From Teredinibacter franksiae (GTDB lineage: Bacteria > Pseudomonadota > Gammaproteobacteria > Pseudomonadales > Cellvibrionaceae): DNA of 64,000 nt. The translations under genes were made by a program, and so were the position numbers. The stretch lies in the NCBI RefSeq assembly GCF_014218805.1, contig NZ_JACJUV010000001.1:2058501-2122500 (forward strand), given 5' to 3'. Numbering within the stretch: position 1 is the stretch's first letter; each line of letters begins with the position of its first letter. Positions 28,726-37,855 of this stretch are shown here, in pieces. Under the pieces are notes generated by a model, which worked only from the letters and a program-made list of their open reading frames with translations, did no database searches and had not been told where the DNA came from.

Positions 28726-30237
28726 TCTATCGCAAAAACCTACAGCCTTTTACAACACCCACACGTTTGTGTTGTCATACTGCTGCATGCATTTATCGTT
28801 ACAGGGATGAGTTATGAAACCAACGCATATTATTCGAACGATGCTCGCGTTTGCCGTGCTAGGCCTCACAGCCTGCGGTGGTGGCAGTAGCGGCGGCGGT
28901 AGCCTTTTACCTAGCGACTCACGCAATGCCCTCAGCTCCAGCAGCAGTACTAGTAGTTCCAGTAGTAGTAGTTCCAACAGTTTTATCAGTAGCACTAGCC
29001 GATCCAGCAGCAGCTCCAGTAGCACTAGCAGTTCCAGCAGCGCTAATGAAGACTCCCTCGAGGACGTGCGGGCTTGGCAGCCCAGCGCCCCACATGCCAG
29101 CGCACTCTACGACTGCGCTCTAGCCGACACCACCTCCGAGCTCTGTACCCTAGAAGAACTGCCATTACTCGGCATGCAAACCGAAACGCCCTCCGTAGCC
29201 GACATTATGGGCCGGGTACTGGTGTCTCACGACTGGATGGCGGAGCGCTTTGAAGAAGTACTGCTTGCCTACCCGGAAGAAATCTTGCCCCTGTTTCGCG
29301 GACTGACGGCGATTGTCATTGACGATGATATTCGCCCCGCATTTTATAGTAGCAACACCGGCGCCATATACCTGGACCCGTTCTATCTGTGGACCAACAA
29401 CGCCGAAAAAACCACGATCAACCCCAAAGAAGACTATCGCGCCGGCTTTTCCGACCCGCTGGCTTTTCGAGATTGGGGTCGTTACCTGCAGAACGGCGAC
29501 TACGCCTTTTCCTACGGCAGTCTCGACAATACCCAGGCACGACCCCTCGTCGATGTAGTGCTCATCAGTGCTCGCTTACTGCTCCACGAACTCGCCCATG
29601 TAAATGATTTTTTACCCTACGGCAGCTACTCCAGCCTTACCACAACCAGCACCGTACCCCAGGCCATCGACAGCCTAGCCAACGGTCGAGTTTCAGACCA
29701 GCTCAGCCAGTATAGTGCGCTCACATCCTCCGTACTTAGCGGACTGGGGCAGGTGATGTATCGGGGCGAAACACCCTCCGTTGCGCAAACACAATTAACC
29801 GCGGCAGAAGTGGGCGCCGAATTTGAAGCCGATGCCGCCGCCGACAGCTACGCCTACAGTTCTCAGTTTGAAGACCTGGCCATGCTCTTTGAAATAGCCA
29901 TTATGAAACGCTTTTGGGGTTTGGATTATCAGGTAGCCTTTGTCGAACCCATCGGCGACGCCATCTATTGTGACGAGTATCTTATTGGCTGGGCCGGGCT
30001 TAACTGGCTTGGCGACACCGACGTAAAAGACAGAGCCATGTTTGTGACCAATGCGCTACTGCCAGACGTGGACTTAACGATGTTCTACCAGGATCTAGCC
30101 GCACCCACGCTGTCCACTACCGGGGACTGGTGCCTGCCAGCGCCCAGCGCTGCGATGCTTGCCAAACCCACAGCACCACAGCCGGTTAATCCGTTGCACT
30201 TCCAATTGCACCCACATTAATTACCCTAAACCCAGCA
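28707..30237 (+). repeat. Tandem gene duplication, left copy
   Basis: This stretch, from the last six codons of rsmE through the lipoprotein gene to just past its stop, is repeated at about 30477-31860. Homology starts abruptly inside the rsmE tail and ends in the shared trailer TTACCCTAAACCCAGC. The rsmE remnant in the right copy shows that the left one is the original site. Confidence 0.88.
28814..30220 (+). CDS. Ser-rich lipoprotein with HExxH motif, copy 1
   Basis: 468 residues. A lipoprotein signal ends at LTAC (Cys21). Residues 22-78 are Gly/Ser-rich, mostly serine, a linker of the type common in this bacterial group. The conserved part (about 80-468) contains HELAH (258-262) in LLLHELAHVNDFLPYG, followed by an acidic block EVGAEFEADAAAD (332-344), as expected for a zinc metallopeptidase with a downstream Glu or Asp ligand. 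It is likely anchored to a membrane and faces outward or the periplasm. No named family was recognised, so the peptidase activity is inferred from the motif. Confidence 0.75.
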   Translation: MKPTHIIRTMLAFAVLGLTACGGGSSGGGSLLPSDSRNALSSSSSTSSSSSSSSNSFISSTSRSSSSSSSTSSSSSANEDSLEDVRAWQPSAPHASALYDCALADTTSELCTLEELPLLGMQTETPSVADIMGRVLVSHDWMAERFEEVLLAYPEEILPLFRGLTAIVIDDDIRPAFYSSNTGAIYLDPFYLWTNNAEKTTINPKEDYRAGFSDPLAFRDWGRYLQNGDYAFSYGSLDNTQARPLVDVVLISARLLLHELAHVNDFLPYGSYSSLTTTSTVPQAIDSLANGRVSDQLSQYSALTSSVLSGLGQVMYRGETPSVAQTQLTAAEVGAEFEADAAADSYAYSSQFEDLAMLFEIAIMKRFWGLDYQVAFVEPIGDAIYCDEYLIGWAGLNWLGDTDVKDRAMFVTNALLPDVDLTMFYQDLAAPTLSTTGDWCLPAPSAAMLAKPTAPQPVNPLHFQLHPH

Positions 30238-30476
30238 CACCTACTAGGTGCACTGCTCTCCGGGGTATAACATTACCCCGGACACTATGACGCCTAGACG
30301 CAACAACTAACCAAAATAATTGCGGCCTGTTTTGCCACATTACCGATTGATAAGCTGGACTTCGCTCGAGCCGAGCATAAGAGCATAACGTCTAATCTCC
30401 CGCGTTTGGGATGAGGATATTCCGTGCCAAAACAGCCCTCATCACCGCCATCTCGGTCGCGTAATCATTTTACAGG
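30238..30476. other. Spacer between the duplicated lipoprotein genes
   Basis: The unique part of the 365-base gap between the two genes. It has no supported gene, and no clear terminator follows copy 1. The remainder of the gap (30477-30585) is the duplicated upstream region. Confidence 0.5.
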
Positions 30477-31861
30477 CCTACTCTTCCCAACCTGACCTAT
30501 CACAAAAACCTACAGCCTTTTACATCAAACCCACGTTTGTGTTGTCATAATGCTTTATGTATTTTTATCTATAAATGGGTCGGTTATGAAACCAACGCAC
30601 ATTATTCAAATGATACTCGCACATGCCGTTCTAGGTCTTACTGCCTGTGGTGGCAGTAGCGGCAACACTGACGAAGACTCCCTAGAGGACGTGCGGGCAT
30701 GGAAGCCCAACGCCGCGCATGCCAGCGCACTCTACAACTGCGTCCTAGCCGACACCACCTCCGAGCTCTGTACCCTAGAAGAACTGCCATTACTGGGCAT
30801 GCAAACCGAAACGCCCTCCGTAGCCGACATTATGGGCCGGGTACTGGTGTCTCACGACTGGATGGCGGAGCGCTTTGAAGAGGTACTGCTTGCCTACCCG
30901 GAAGAAATCTTGCCCCTGTTTCGCGGACTGACGGCGATTGTCATTGACGATGATATTCGCCCAGCGTTTTACAGTAGCCATACCGGCGCCATATACCTAG
31001 ACCCGTTCTACCTGTGGACCAACAACGCCGAAAAAACCACGATCAACCCCAAAGAAGACTATCGCGCTGGCTTCTCCGACCCACTGGCCTTTCGGGCTTG
31101 GGGGCGTTATCTGCATAACGGTGACTACGCCTTTTCCTACGGCAGTCTCGATAATACAGACCCCCGGCCCATCGCCGATGTAGTGCTCATCAGCGCTCGC
31201 TTACTGCTCCACGAGCTCGCCCATGTAAATGATTTTTTACCCTACGACAACTACTCCAGCCTAACCACAACCGGCACCGTACCCCAAGCCATCGACAGCC
31301 TAACCAACGGTCGAGTTTCAGACCAGCTCAGTCACTATAGTGCGCTCACATCCAGCCTACTTGAAGACCTGGGGCAAGTGATGTATCAGGGCGAAACGCC
31401 CTCCACTGCGCAAACACAATTAACTGCCGCAGAGGTGGGCGCCGAATTTGAAGCCGATGCCGCCGCCGACAGCTACGCCTACAGCTCTCAATTTGAAGAC
31501 CTGGCCATGCTCTTTGAAATAGCGATTATGAAACGCTTTTGGGGTTTGGATTATCAAGTAGCCTTTGTCGAACCCATAGACGATGCGACCTATTGTAACG
31601 AGTATCTTATTGGCTGGGCCGGGCTTAACTGGCTTGGCGACACCGATGTAAAAGACAGAGCTATGTTTGTGACCAATGCGCTATTACCAGACGTGGACTT
31701 AACCATGTTCTACCAAGATCTGGACACACCCGCTCTGTCCAGTACCGGTGACTGGTGCCTGCAAGCACCCAGCGCTGCGGTGCTTGCCAAGCCCACAGCA
31801 CCGCAGCCGGTTAACCCATTGCACTTCCAACTGCACCCGCATTAATTACCCTAAACCCAGC
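30477..31861 (+). repeat. Tandem gene duplication, right copy
   Basis: Counterpart of 28707-30237. The upstream part retains a decayed rsmE tail (CCTACTC...CCTGA) and the shared upstream block (AAAAACCTACAGCCTTTTAC, CGTTTGTGTTGTCATA), so the promoter was probably copied too. Confidence 0.88.
30586..31845 (+). CDS. HExxH lipoprotein, copy 2, without Ser linker
   Basis: 419 residues from the ATG at 30586, chosen because it aligns with the copy 1 start; an upstream in-frame ATG at 30550 adds 12 residues with no counterpart. The lipobox is LTAC (Cys21). The mature protein is nearly identical to copy 1 from SLEDVRAW onward, with HELAH at 209-213 and the EVGAEFEADAAAD block. The main difference is the lack of the 49-residue serine linker. 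It is followed by a strong terminator. Confidence 0.78.
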   Translation: MKPTHIIQMILAHAVLGLTACGGSSGNTDEDSLEDVRAWKPNAAHASALYNCVLADTTSELCTLEELPLLGMQTETPSVADIMGRVLVSHDWMAERFEEVLLAYPEEILPLFRGLTAIVIDDDIRPAFYSSHTGAIYLDPFYLWTNNAEKTTINPKEDYRAGFSDPLAFRAWGRYLHNGDYAFSYGSLDNTDPRPIADVVLISARLLLHELAHVNDFLPYDNYSSLTTTGTVPQAIDSLTNGRVSDQLSHYSALTSSLLEDLGQVMYQGETPSTAQTQLTAAEVGAEFEADAAADSYAYSSQFEDLAMLFEIAIMKRFWGLDYQVAFVEPIDDATYCNEYLIGWAGLNWLGDTDVKDRAMFVTNALLPDVDLTMFYQDLDTPALSSTGDWCLQAPSAAVLAKPTAPQPVNPLHFQLHPH

Positions 31862-31909
31862 CACATAAAAAAGCCGGCTTATATTCGCCGGCTTTTTTAT
31901 GTGGCTGGG
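31856..31909. terminator. 23-bp stem bidirectional terminator
   Basis: Perfect inverted repeat with arms 31856-31878 and 31887-31909 and an 8-base loop. The GCCGGC core is flanked by A6 and T6 runs, so it can end transcription of the lipoprotein gene (plus) and pflA (minus, stop at 31917). The extra arms beyond the T-run (CCCAGCCACAT and its complement) make it unusually long. Confidence 0.9.
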
Positions 31910-31916
31910 CAAAGCA

Positions 31917-32711
31917 CTATGGTGCAAATACATTCAAGCCATATTCCTGCTTAAACATCTCTACAATGCCGCTTACCTGCTCTCTTGGCGGTGGTTCTAA
32001 ATCGCCCAGCGGGTACTCAAAACCCATTTCCTCCCACTTGTCCTTACCCATACGGTGATAAGGTAAAATTTCGACTTTCTGAATATTTTTCATAGGCGCC
32101 AAAAACTGCGCCAGTGCACGCAGGTCTTCTTCTTCATCCGTGTAACCCGGCACGAGTACGTGTCGAATCCAAGCGGGATGACCAATATCAGAAAGATAAC
32201 GAGCAAAATTCCGTGGCTTATCGTTACTTACCCCCACCAATTCTTCATGCTTACGTCGGTCGATGTGTTTAAGGTCTAGCAACACCAGGTCCGTATACTT
32301 CAACAGCTCATCCAACTTCTCACCATAGAGATGATTAGACACATAACCGTTGGTATCCAAGCAGGTGTGAAAACCGAGCTTTTTCAGCTTTTTAAACAGC
32401 ATCGTCACAAACTCTGCCTGTAATACAGCCTCGCCACCAGAGACGGTTACACCGCCGTTGGAAGCATTTAGAAAAGGGCGGAAAGGCAGCACTTTTTCTA
32501 CCACTTCAGCAACGGAATACAAGCTACCCGCATGCAGATCCCAGCTGTCGCGATTATGACAATACTTACAGCGAAACTGGCAGCCCTGCATAAATACCAC
32601 CACCCGAAGGCCCGGGCCGTCAAGTGCGCTGCTATTTTCAAACGAATGAATTCGACCGAGCATATGCTCCTGGTCGATGTCGATAATATTGATATCCTGA
32701 AAACGATTCAT
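31917..32711 (-). CDS. pflA: Pyruvate formate-lyase activating enzyme
   Basis: 264 residues. A radical SAM enzyme that installs the glycyl radical in PflB. The [4Fe-4S] ligands are Cys44, Cys48 and Cys51 in GCQFRCKYCHNR; GGVTVSGGEAVLQ follows as the SAM-binding GGE motif. The family N-terminus GRIHSFENSSALDGPGLR is intact. It is 6.4 kb away from pflB, with a xylanase and other genes between, instead of the usual adjacency. Confidence 0.95.
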   Translation of the reverse strand: MNRFQDINIIDIDQEHMLGRIHSFENSSALDGPGLRVVVFMQGCQFRCKYCHNRDSWDLHAGSLYSVAEVVEKVLPFRPFLNASNGGVTVSGGEAVLQAEFVTMLFKKLKKLGFHTCLDTNGYVSNHLYGEKLDELLKYTDLVLLDLKHIDRRKHEELVGVSNDKPRNFARYLSDIGHPAWIRHVLVPGYTDEEEDLRALAQFLAPMKNIQKVEILPYHRMGKDKWEEMGFEYPLGDLEPPPREQVSGIVEMFKQEYGLNVFAP

Positions 32712-32794
32712 GTTGGGAATAACTACTTGGGGGCTACATCTATTTGAAGGTTACGAATGAGAAGCACCTTATCCACAACTATAACCCTAATACA

Positions 32795-33223
32795 TTACAA
32801 CCCACCGTGATCGGGTATGGGCACTAGATCCGGTGGCACAAACTGTTTGCGCGCTTGCTCAGCGTTTATTAGCGCCTGGCTATAGTGCGTGAACATGACG
32901 TTTTTATCCAATAATAATTGGTTCTGGGAAAGAAACTCTTCTGATGAATTTGCGTTTTCTGTTAACCACATGAAGTGTTTAACCGCCTGGATCCAAGCAA
33001 AAGTAAGGGTGTCATGATACTTAACTGAACCTACCCCATTACGCTGTAGCATACGCAAAAGGCCAGCTCTAATACGCCGGTAGGCCAGATCAACATCATT
33101 CAGGACCAATGTAATATACGCAAGACGCAGATGCTCACGATGATGAAAAGCATCAACCTCCAGCGTGCTGTTTTCAAAAGCCGATAAAAAGCTCTTGTCG
33201 AGATCGGAAATACAAAGCGGCAT
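32795..33223 (-). CDS. Conserved-looking protein of unknown function
   Basis: 142 residues, no signal peptide, predicted helical and soluble. The stretch FHHREHLRLAYITL, with three clustered histidines, and TFAWIQAVKHFMWL are the best candidates for a functional site, possibly metal binding. I do not recognise the family. It lies upstream of pflA on the same strand, 83 bases from it, so the two could be co-transcribed. Confidence 0.65.
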   Translation of the reverse strand: MPLCISDLDKSFLSAFENSTLEVDAFHHREHLRLAYITLVLNDVDLAYRRIRAGLLRMLQRNGVGSVKYHDTLTFAWIQAVKHFMWLTENANSSEEFLSQNQLLLDKNVMFTHYSQALINAEQARKQFVPPDLVPIPDHGGL

Positions 33224-33338
33224 AGGACATCCTCCCTTGCGGTATTGTACGAACTATCGATGGTTAGCATCTTTAGCTAAATCAAAGGCGAGCATCAGTA
33301 ACCAAAATGGCTGGACTGATTACTGTTTTTCACACACA

Positions 33339-33374
33339 AAAAAAAGGCCATATACACAGTAGATAGCCTTTTTT
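33339..33374 (-). terminator. Probable terminator of the xylanase gene
   Basis: A/T-rich stem AAAAAAGGC and GCCTTTTTT with a 17-base loop, about 40 bases after the xylanase stop. The stem is weak in G/C, but the minus-strand T-run is long. Confidence 0.55.
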
Positions 33375-33410
33375 GATGCTTATGGAACCTATACGCTAAG
33401 CGCCTTGAAA

Positions 33411-36290
33411 TTACCGGCCAATATAATTCATCAACCAATCCATTGCGGGCCGGTGCTGGCCATTGCTTTGAATCAAGCCCGTTCCATCACGCCAAGTTGA
33501 GCCAACCACATAACCCCATAGCGTAATACCTCTTACCGAGGGATGATTGTAGAACACGGGGAATTGCTCCTGCATCACCTGCAACTGCTCCTGATCATTG
33601 GTTCGCTCAATATCGTATTCCGAGATATAAAGGGGTAAACCAAGATTAGCGATTTTCTGCAAATTGCTTTCTAGTTCCGACAGCGATTGCCCTGCAAGGC
33701 CATGAGCCTGTAAACCAATAGCATCTACAACGCCAGCGTTAATAGCCGGTTGCGCCATTTGAATGAACTCGTCGGTGTTCCAACGCAACACATTGTAGTC
33801 GTTAAGAATCAATACCGAATTAGGGCAGTATTGTCGAGCAAGCTGAAACGATTTGGTTATCCAATCGTTACCCCAAGCATCCTGCGCGAAATTCGCAGGG
33901 GCATGACCGGGTGTTGCTTCGTTCACCACATCAATCATTTCCGTATCGGGGTAGCGCTCACAGTAATCGCGAATCCACTCTTCAATCTCTTCGCCTTTTT
34001 CAGTTGCACTAAGGGAGTCGATCCAACTTGGGTATTGGCTTCCCCAGACGAATGTATGCTGCTTGTAGGGTATGCCATTTTGCTTTGCATAATTGTAAGC
34101 GTCGTCTATACCACTCCAATTATATTGGTCGCGAGAACTTTCTACTTGCCCCCATTTGCCGCTATTCTCCAGCGTAATCTGATCCCAATATTGGCCAAAG
34201 TCGGAGCGAATACTGCCGTTCGTTGTAATGTTACCCACGAAAAAATTCGGGAAACCGGGGTTACCGGTTGAGGAACTGCTCGAACTGGAAGATGAACTCC
34301 CATCGAACGGATTTCCAAAACCAATAGAACCACTACAGTGCAGCATTTCTGAATAGGAACCTCCACCACAGGAGCCAGAATAAACACCGGTATTATCCTG
34401 TTGATCTTCCGCTTGATAAATAACACCGTTTACCACCACGTAGTCCACCTGCACATCGCGGTCGCCTCCATCGTTGGTAAACGCCACGCGTAATTCGCCG
34501 GTCGCGCTGGTTACTAGGCTGTAATCCATCATGCTGCTGCTCAGCGTCCAAGTTTGAACTGTGCTGCCGCCAATTTCCAAGCTCACGCTTTCATCACCGA
34601 CTACACCGCTCATACGCACAACAATACTGTTATCGCCGGTGGATGATGAACTGGAGGAGGAGGAGGAGCTTGAACTGGATGTCGAAACGGACGAAGAACT
34701 GGAATTACTTGAACTTGAGATAGCGCCGCAGGTACCGAGGTTGGTCCAAGTCGCATCACTGCCGGGAACACTGCTGGTGTACCAGTTAGCTTGATAAAGC
34801 ACGCTTTGATAGACCATGTAATCACCACCTTCAGCATGATTGTAATCACCCCCGGCCCAGTCTTTCGCTGTCCAATTAGGGTACACATTCACGCCGTCAC
34901 AACTACCAGCCGCTTGACTCGAACTGCTGCTAGAGGAACTGGAGGACGAACTACTCGAAGAGCTACTCGAACTACTACTGGAACTACTACTGGAAGAAGA
35001 GGAAGAGGAACTGCTGCTGGAGCTACTACTGGAGCCCGATTGCGGCACAATATCGCCAAAACCAATAGAGCCTGCGCAATGGAGCATTTCCGAGTAGGAG
35101 CCGCCGCCACAGGAACCCGAGTAGACCCCGGTATTATCCTGCTGATCTTCGGCCTGGTAGGTCGCGCCATTCACAATGACATAATCTACCTGTACATCAC
35201 GGTCGCCACCATCGTTGGTGAAGGCCACACGAAGCTCGCCTGAACCGCTAACGTCAACAGAGTAGTCCTGCATGTAAGTACTCAACGTCCAAGTCTGAAC
35301 GCTTGCGCCGCCCACCTCTAGGCTGACGCTTTCGTCGCCAACCACGCCGCTCATGCGTACAGTAATCGAATGACTACCGCTCTGGCTGGATGATGACGAA
35401 GAACTGGAACCGGAATTTGAAGTATCGACCAACTCCAGCATTTTGTTGCCGTAGCGGCGGCCAATTGCACGGTAGCCCTGCGCATTAAAATGATATTCAT
35501 CTCGGGATCCCAGGCCATCGGCCGACACCCAATGGCCATTGCTCACCGCCGAAGAAATTTGATGCACATAGGTGTTGTGACTTGTACAGCAGGCACCGGG
35601 CACCATTTCACCGGCAATAAAAGGCACGTCACTGGCATTTAAACCAAGATCATTGCGCAGGTTAGTGACCACCTGATTTACTTTGCCCGGCCAACTGGCA
35701 TCGCCAGTATCACTTTCGCCCTGATGAAAAATAATGCCCTTAATTACACCGTCTAGCTCGGCTTGCTGAGCCAAATCCAGCATCCAGGCATAACCTCCCT
35801 GACCAAGCGGAACCGAACCATTTGCACCGCTCGGCTGACAGCTACCTCTCGCAGCACAATCCTTCATAAAAAAATCAATGCTCTGCCCCTGATAAGCCGC
35901 ACCAACAAGGCCAACCCGAACATTAGAGCCACTATTTTCTAGCATCGTACGACCAAAATAATCACCCGGACCCAGGCCACCGTTATTCCAACTGTGAGCC
36001 GTACTGTAACAACGTATTAAAGGCGGGGTTGCCTCGCGCCACTGACCATAACTAGCGCCATTAACACTACAGTTATCGTCAGCCTGCATAGCCAGCAAAC
36101 CGCTTGGTACCTGCTGATCCTGGGACGTGATTTCACCCTGCCCTTCCATATTGGATTGGCCAAACATCAGGTAAATATGAAAATCAGGGTCTGGCGCGGC
36201 TGTGACAGAAGCCGCCGACAAGGTAAATGCCAGCGAACTCAGCAACCGGGCTGCGCTCCGGAAACACCTTTTGTTTAATTGTGCTCTCAT
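33411..36290 (-). CDS. Bifunctional CE6 acetyl esterase / GH10 xylanase with CBM60 and CBM5 modules
   Basis: 959 residues from the ATG at 36290, which has a GAGAA site and starts a good signal peptide; an ATG at 36335 has no ribosome site. Modules in order: a CE6-type SGNH esterase (about 33-290; nucleophile Ser46 in GQSNMEG, Asp/His in RDEYHFN), a CBM60-like domain (307-412), 38 serines (420-457), a CBM5/12-like domain (463-520), a second serine linker, a second CBM60-like domain (553-659) and a GH10 domain (676-959; acid/base Glu791 in DVVNEA, nucleophile Glu891 in LYISEYDI). It should be exported and remove acetyl groups from xylan while cutting the backbone. Module families are assigned by eye. 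Confidence 0.92.
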   Translation of the reverse strand: MRAQLNKRCFRSAARLLSSLAFTLSAASVTAAPDPDFHIYLMFGQSNMEGQGEITSQDQQVPSGLLAMQADDNCSVNGASYGQWREATPPLIRCYSTAHSWNNGGLGPGDYFGRTMLENSGSNVRVGLVGAAYQGQSIDFFMKDCAARGSCQPSGANGSVPLGQGGYAWMLDLAQQAELDGVIKGIIFHQGESDTGDASWPGKVNQVVTNLRNDLGLNASDVPFIAGEMVPGACCTSHNTYVHQISSAVSNGHWVSADGLGSRDEYHFNAQGYRAIGRRYGNKMLELVDTSNSGSSSSSSSSQSGSHSITVRMSGVVGDESVSLEVGGASVQTWTLSTYMQDYSVDVSGSGELRVAFTNDGGDRDVQVDYVIVNGATYQAEDQQDNTGVYSGSCGGGSYSEMLHCAGSIGFGDIVPQSGSSSSSSSSSSSSSSSSSSSSSSSSSSSSSSSSSSSSSSSQAAGSCDGVNVYPNWTAKDWAGGDYNHAEGGDYMVYQSVLYQANWYTSSVPGSDATWTNLGTCGAISSSSNSSSSSVSTSSSSSSSSSSSSSTGDNSIVVRMSGVVGDESVSLEIGGSTVQTWTLSSSMMDYSLVTSATGELRVAFTNDGGDRDVQVDYVVVNGVIYQAEDQQDNTGVYSGSCGGGSYSEMLHCSGSIGFGNPFDGSSSSSSSSSSTGNPGFPNFFVGNITTNGSIRSDFGQYWDQITLENSGKWGQVESSRDQYNWSGIDDAYNYAKQNGIPYKQHTFVWGSQYPSWIDSLSATEKGEEIEEWIRDYCERYPDTEMIDVVNEATPGHAPANFAQDAWGNDWITKSFQLARQYCPNSVLILNDYNVLRWNTDEFIQMAQPAINAGVVDAIGLQAHGLAGQSLSELESNLQKIANLGLPLYISEYDIERTNDQEQLQVMQEQFPVFYNHPSVRGITLWGYVVGSTWRDGTGLIQSNGQHRPAMDWLMNYIGR

Positions 36291-36732
36291 AAAATTTGTT
36301 CTCGCATAGTGTAATGAACGGGTTAAATTTCCCATCGCACGAAATCAACGTTATGAATCGAACGCGATAACTTCGTTAGCAATAAAGGCTTCTAGCCATA
36401 CAACTGGCGACGATATCCATATGTCCATTGCTGAAAAAACCACGAGCACACGGCGGCCTACGAACGACAACGACTAACCAGCCTATACGAGCGTTAAATC
36501 AAATTAGGTTTGGATGACTTACCGAAAGCAAACAGAAAAGCGCTAACCGGCATACAGACGCTACATTGGCGCCTTAGCTTTATTATTGTCTGTATGACTA
36601 TAAGCTTAAAATGTAGCGACGAAAATTAGACCAAAGTCTAAACAGGCGAGTTTTTTGGCTGGAACCGGTTACAGACATGAACTTTGGCGCCAAAAAAATC
36701 ATTCAGCACCTGCACCCTGTTGAATAAAACCG
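36291..36732. promoter_or_regulatory. Region upstream of the xylanase gene
   Basis: About 440 bases without a gene. It holds two palindromes that could be operators: AACCGGTT at 36663-36670 and TTTGGCGCCAAA at 36683-36694; a half-match ATTGGCGCC occurs near 36565. They lie about 400 bases from the xylanase start and just after the stop of the next gene. No consensus promoter was identified. Confidence 0.35.
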
Positions 36733-37734
36733 TTAGTCCGTAAATAACAGCTCAAAACTGAGCGTCAAAGAACGTTCAGGCTTATGTCTGCTTTCCTCTG
36801 CGTAGAAAATTTCTGGTGTAAGAAACACATAAACCCAATTGCGCTTCAAGCGGTAGCCAAGGCTGAAGTTAATAAAGAAATCATCCAACATTGTGCCTCC
36901 ATCACTCTCCCCGAGCAGACCAAACTTATATGTAACATTCCAAGAATCACGGAATCGATGGTCAAGCCGCCAAACATTGGCATATTCATAGGGGTCATCA
37001 CTATCTTCGGCTCGAAACTGGGTAACAACATCGAAAAGGTATTTATCTGCAATCGGCCGCGCAAATTTTAGGTGGCTAGTTTCCCCCCAACCAATACCAT
37101 CCTGATACCAAAAATCCTGGCGAACCTGAGACATCCACCTATTGGGCAACTGCCAACTTTTTCGCAGACGATAGCGCACCAACAAATCAATGCCGTCATT
37201 TAATTTGCCGCCCAAGCTCACCGAGTGCCGCCAACGTGCGAGCTGTTCTTTTGTCGAAAACTCAATGCCGGCCACAGCATCTTGCCGTGTAATCCTTTCA
37301 CCCGTTGATACCGGCCGATTAGCATTCGCCAAAGTATCACTTTCATCGGGATCGGTTTCGAGAAACAGTTGAAACCGATCTTTTGTACCGGGCAAATCGA
37401 GCTTACTGCGGATACTGATATCGTGAGCGGCTTCACTACCCTCAAAATTGGTTGCACTCACCAGCACACTCAGCGCGCTATTATTGTAATTGCGATCCCT
37501 TGGTTTACGTGCAATAAAAATGTCCAACTTTTCGGCTAACGAAACGTAGGAATCACCAATATAGTCACGGCTTTTGTCGAGCACGTCTGGTTTAACGTTT
37601 TGTTCTTCAATCGTATCTACAACGTCACCGCTAGTTTTAGCGCTGGATTCATGGGTAGCCTGCGCCCAGCTAAAAGTAGTCGCAATGGCTAGTGTTGTGT
37701 ACATCAATGTCTGTATTAATTGTTTGTATCGCAT
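36733..37734 (-). CDS. Envelope protein of unknown function, probable outer-membrane barrel
   Basis: 333 residues from the ATG at 37734, which begins a signal peptide (LMYTTLAIATTFSWAQA); a GTG at 37815 would place 27 residues before it. The C-terminal two thirds show alternating aromatic and polar residues (WNVTYKFGLLGESDGG, FFINFSLGYRLKRNWVYVFLTPEIFYAEE) and the chain ends ...LTLSFELLF-TD, close to a barrel-type C-terminus. Family not recognised. It is divergent from the gene at 37856. Confidence 0.65.
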   Translation of the reverse strand: MRYKQLIQTLMYTTLAIATTFSWAQATHESSAKTSGDVVDTIEEQNVKPDVLDKSRDYIGDSYVSLAEKLDIFIARKPRDRNYNNSALSVLVSATNFEGSEAAHDISIRSKLDLPGTKDRFQLFLETDPDESDTLANANRPVSTGERITRQDAVAGIEFSTKEQLARWRHSVSLGGKLNDGIDLLVRYRLRKSWQLPNRWMSQVRQDFWYQDGIGWGETSHLKFARPIADKYLFDVVTQFRAEDSDDPYEYANVWRLDHRFRDSWNVTYKFGLLGESDGGTMLDDFFINFSLGYRLKRNWVYVFLTPEIFYAEESRHKPERSLTLSFELLFTD

Positions 37735-37855
37735 GAAGTATAAACTTGCCAAATCACCCTTATGAAACGCAACAGTATTCGTTACTATAACAACAGTACT
37801 GCACCATTTTTTCACTTTTCAAGCATTTCAGCCCCCACCCACAGGAGAAGGATCC

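Noticed and set aside
28750..29025. Leucine-rich frame antisense to the Ser linker
   Set aside because: It is the complement of serine codons, a composition artefact.
34561..35243. Frames antisense to the xylanase linkers
   Set aside because: Low-complexity shadows of the polyserine and CBM coding sequence.
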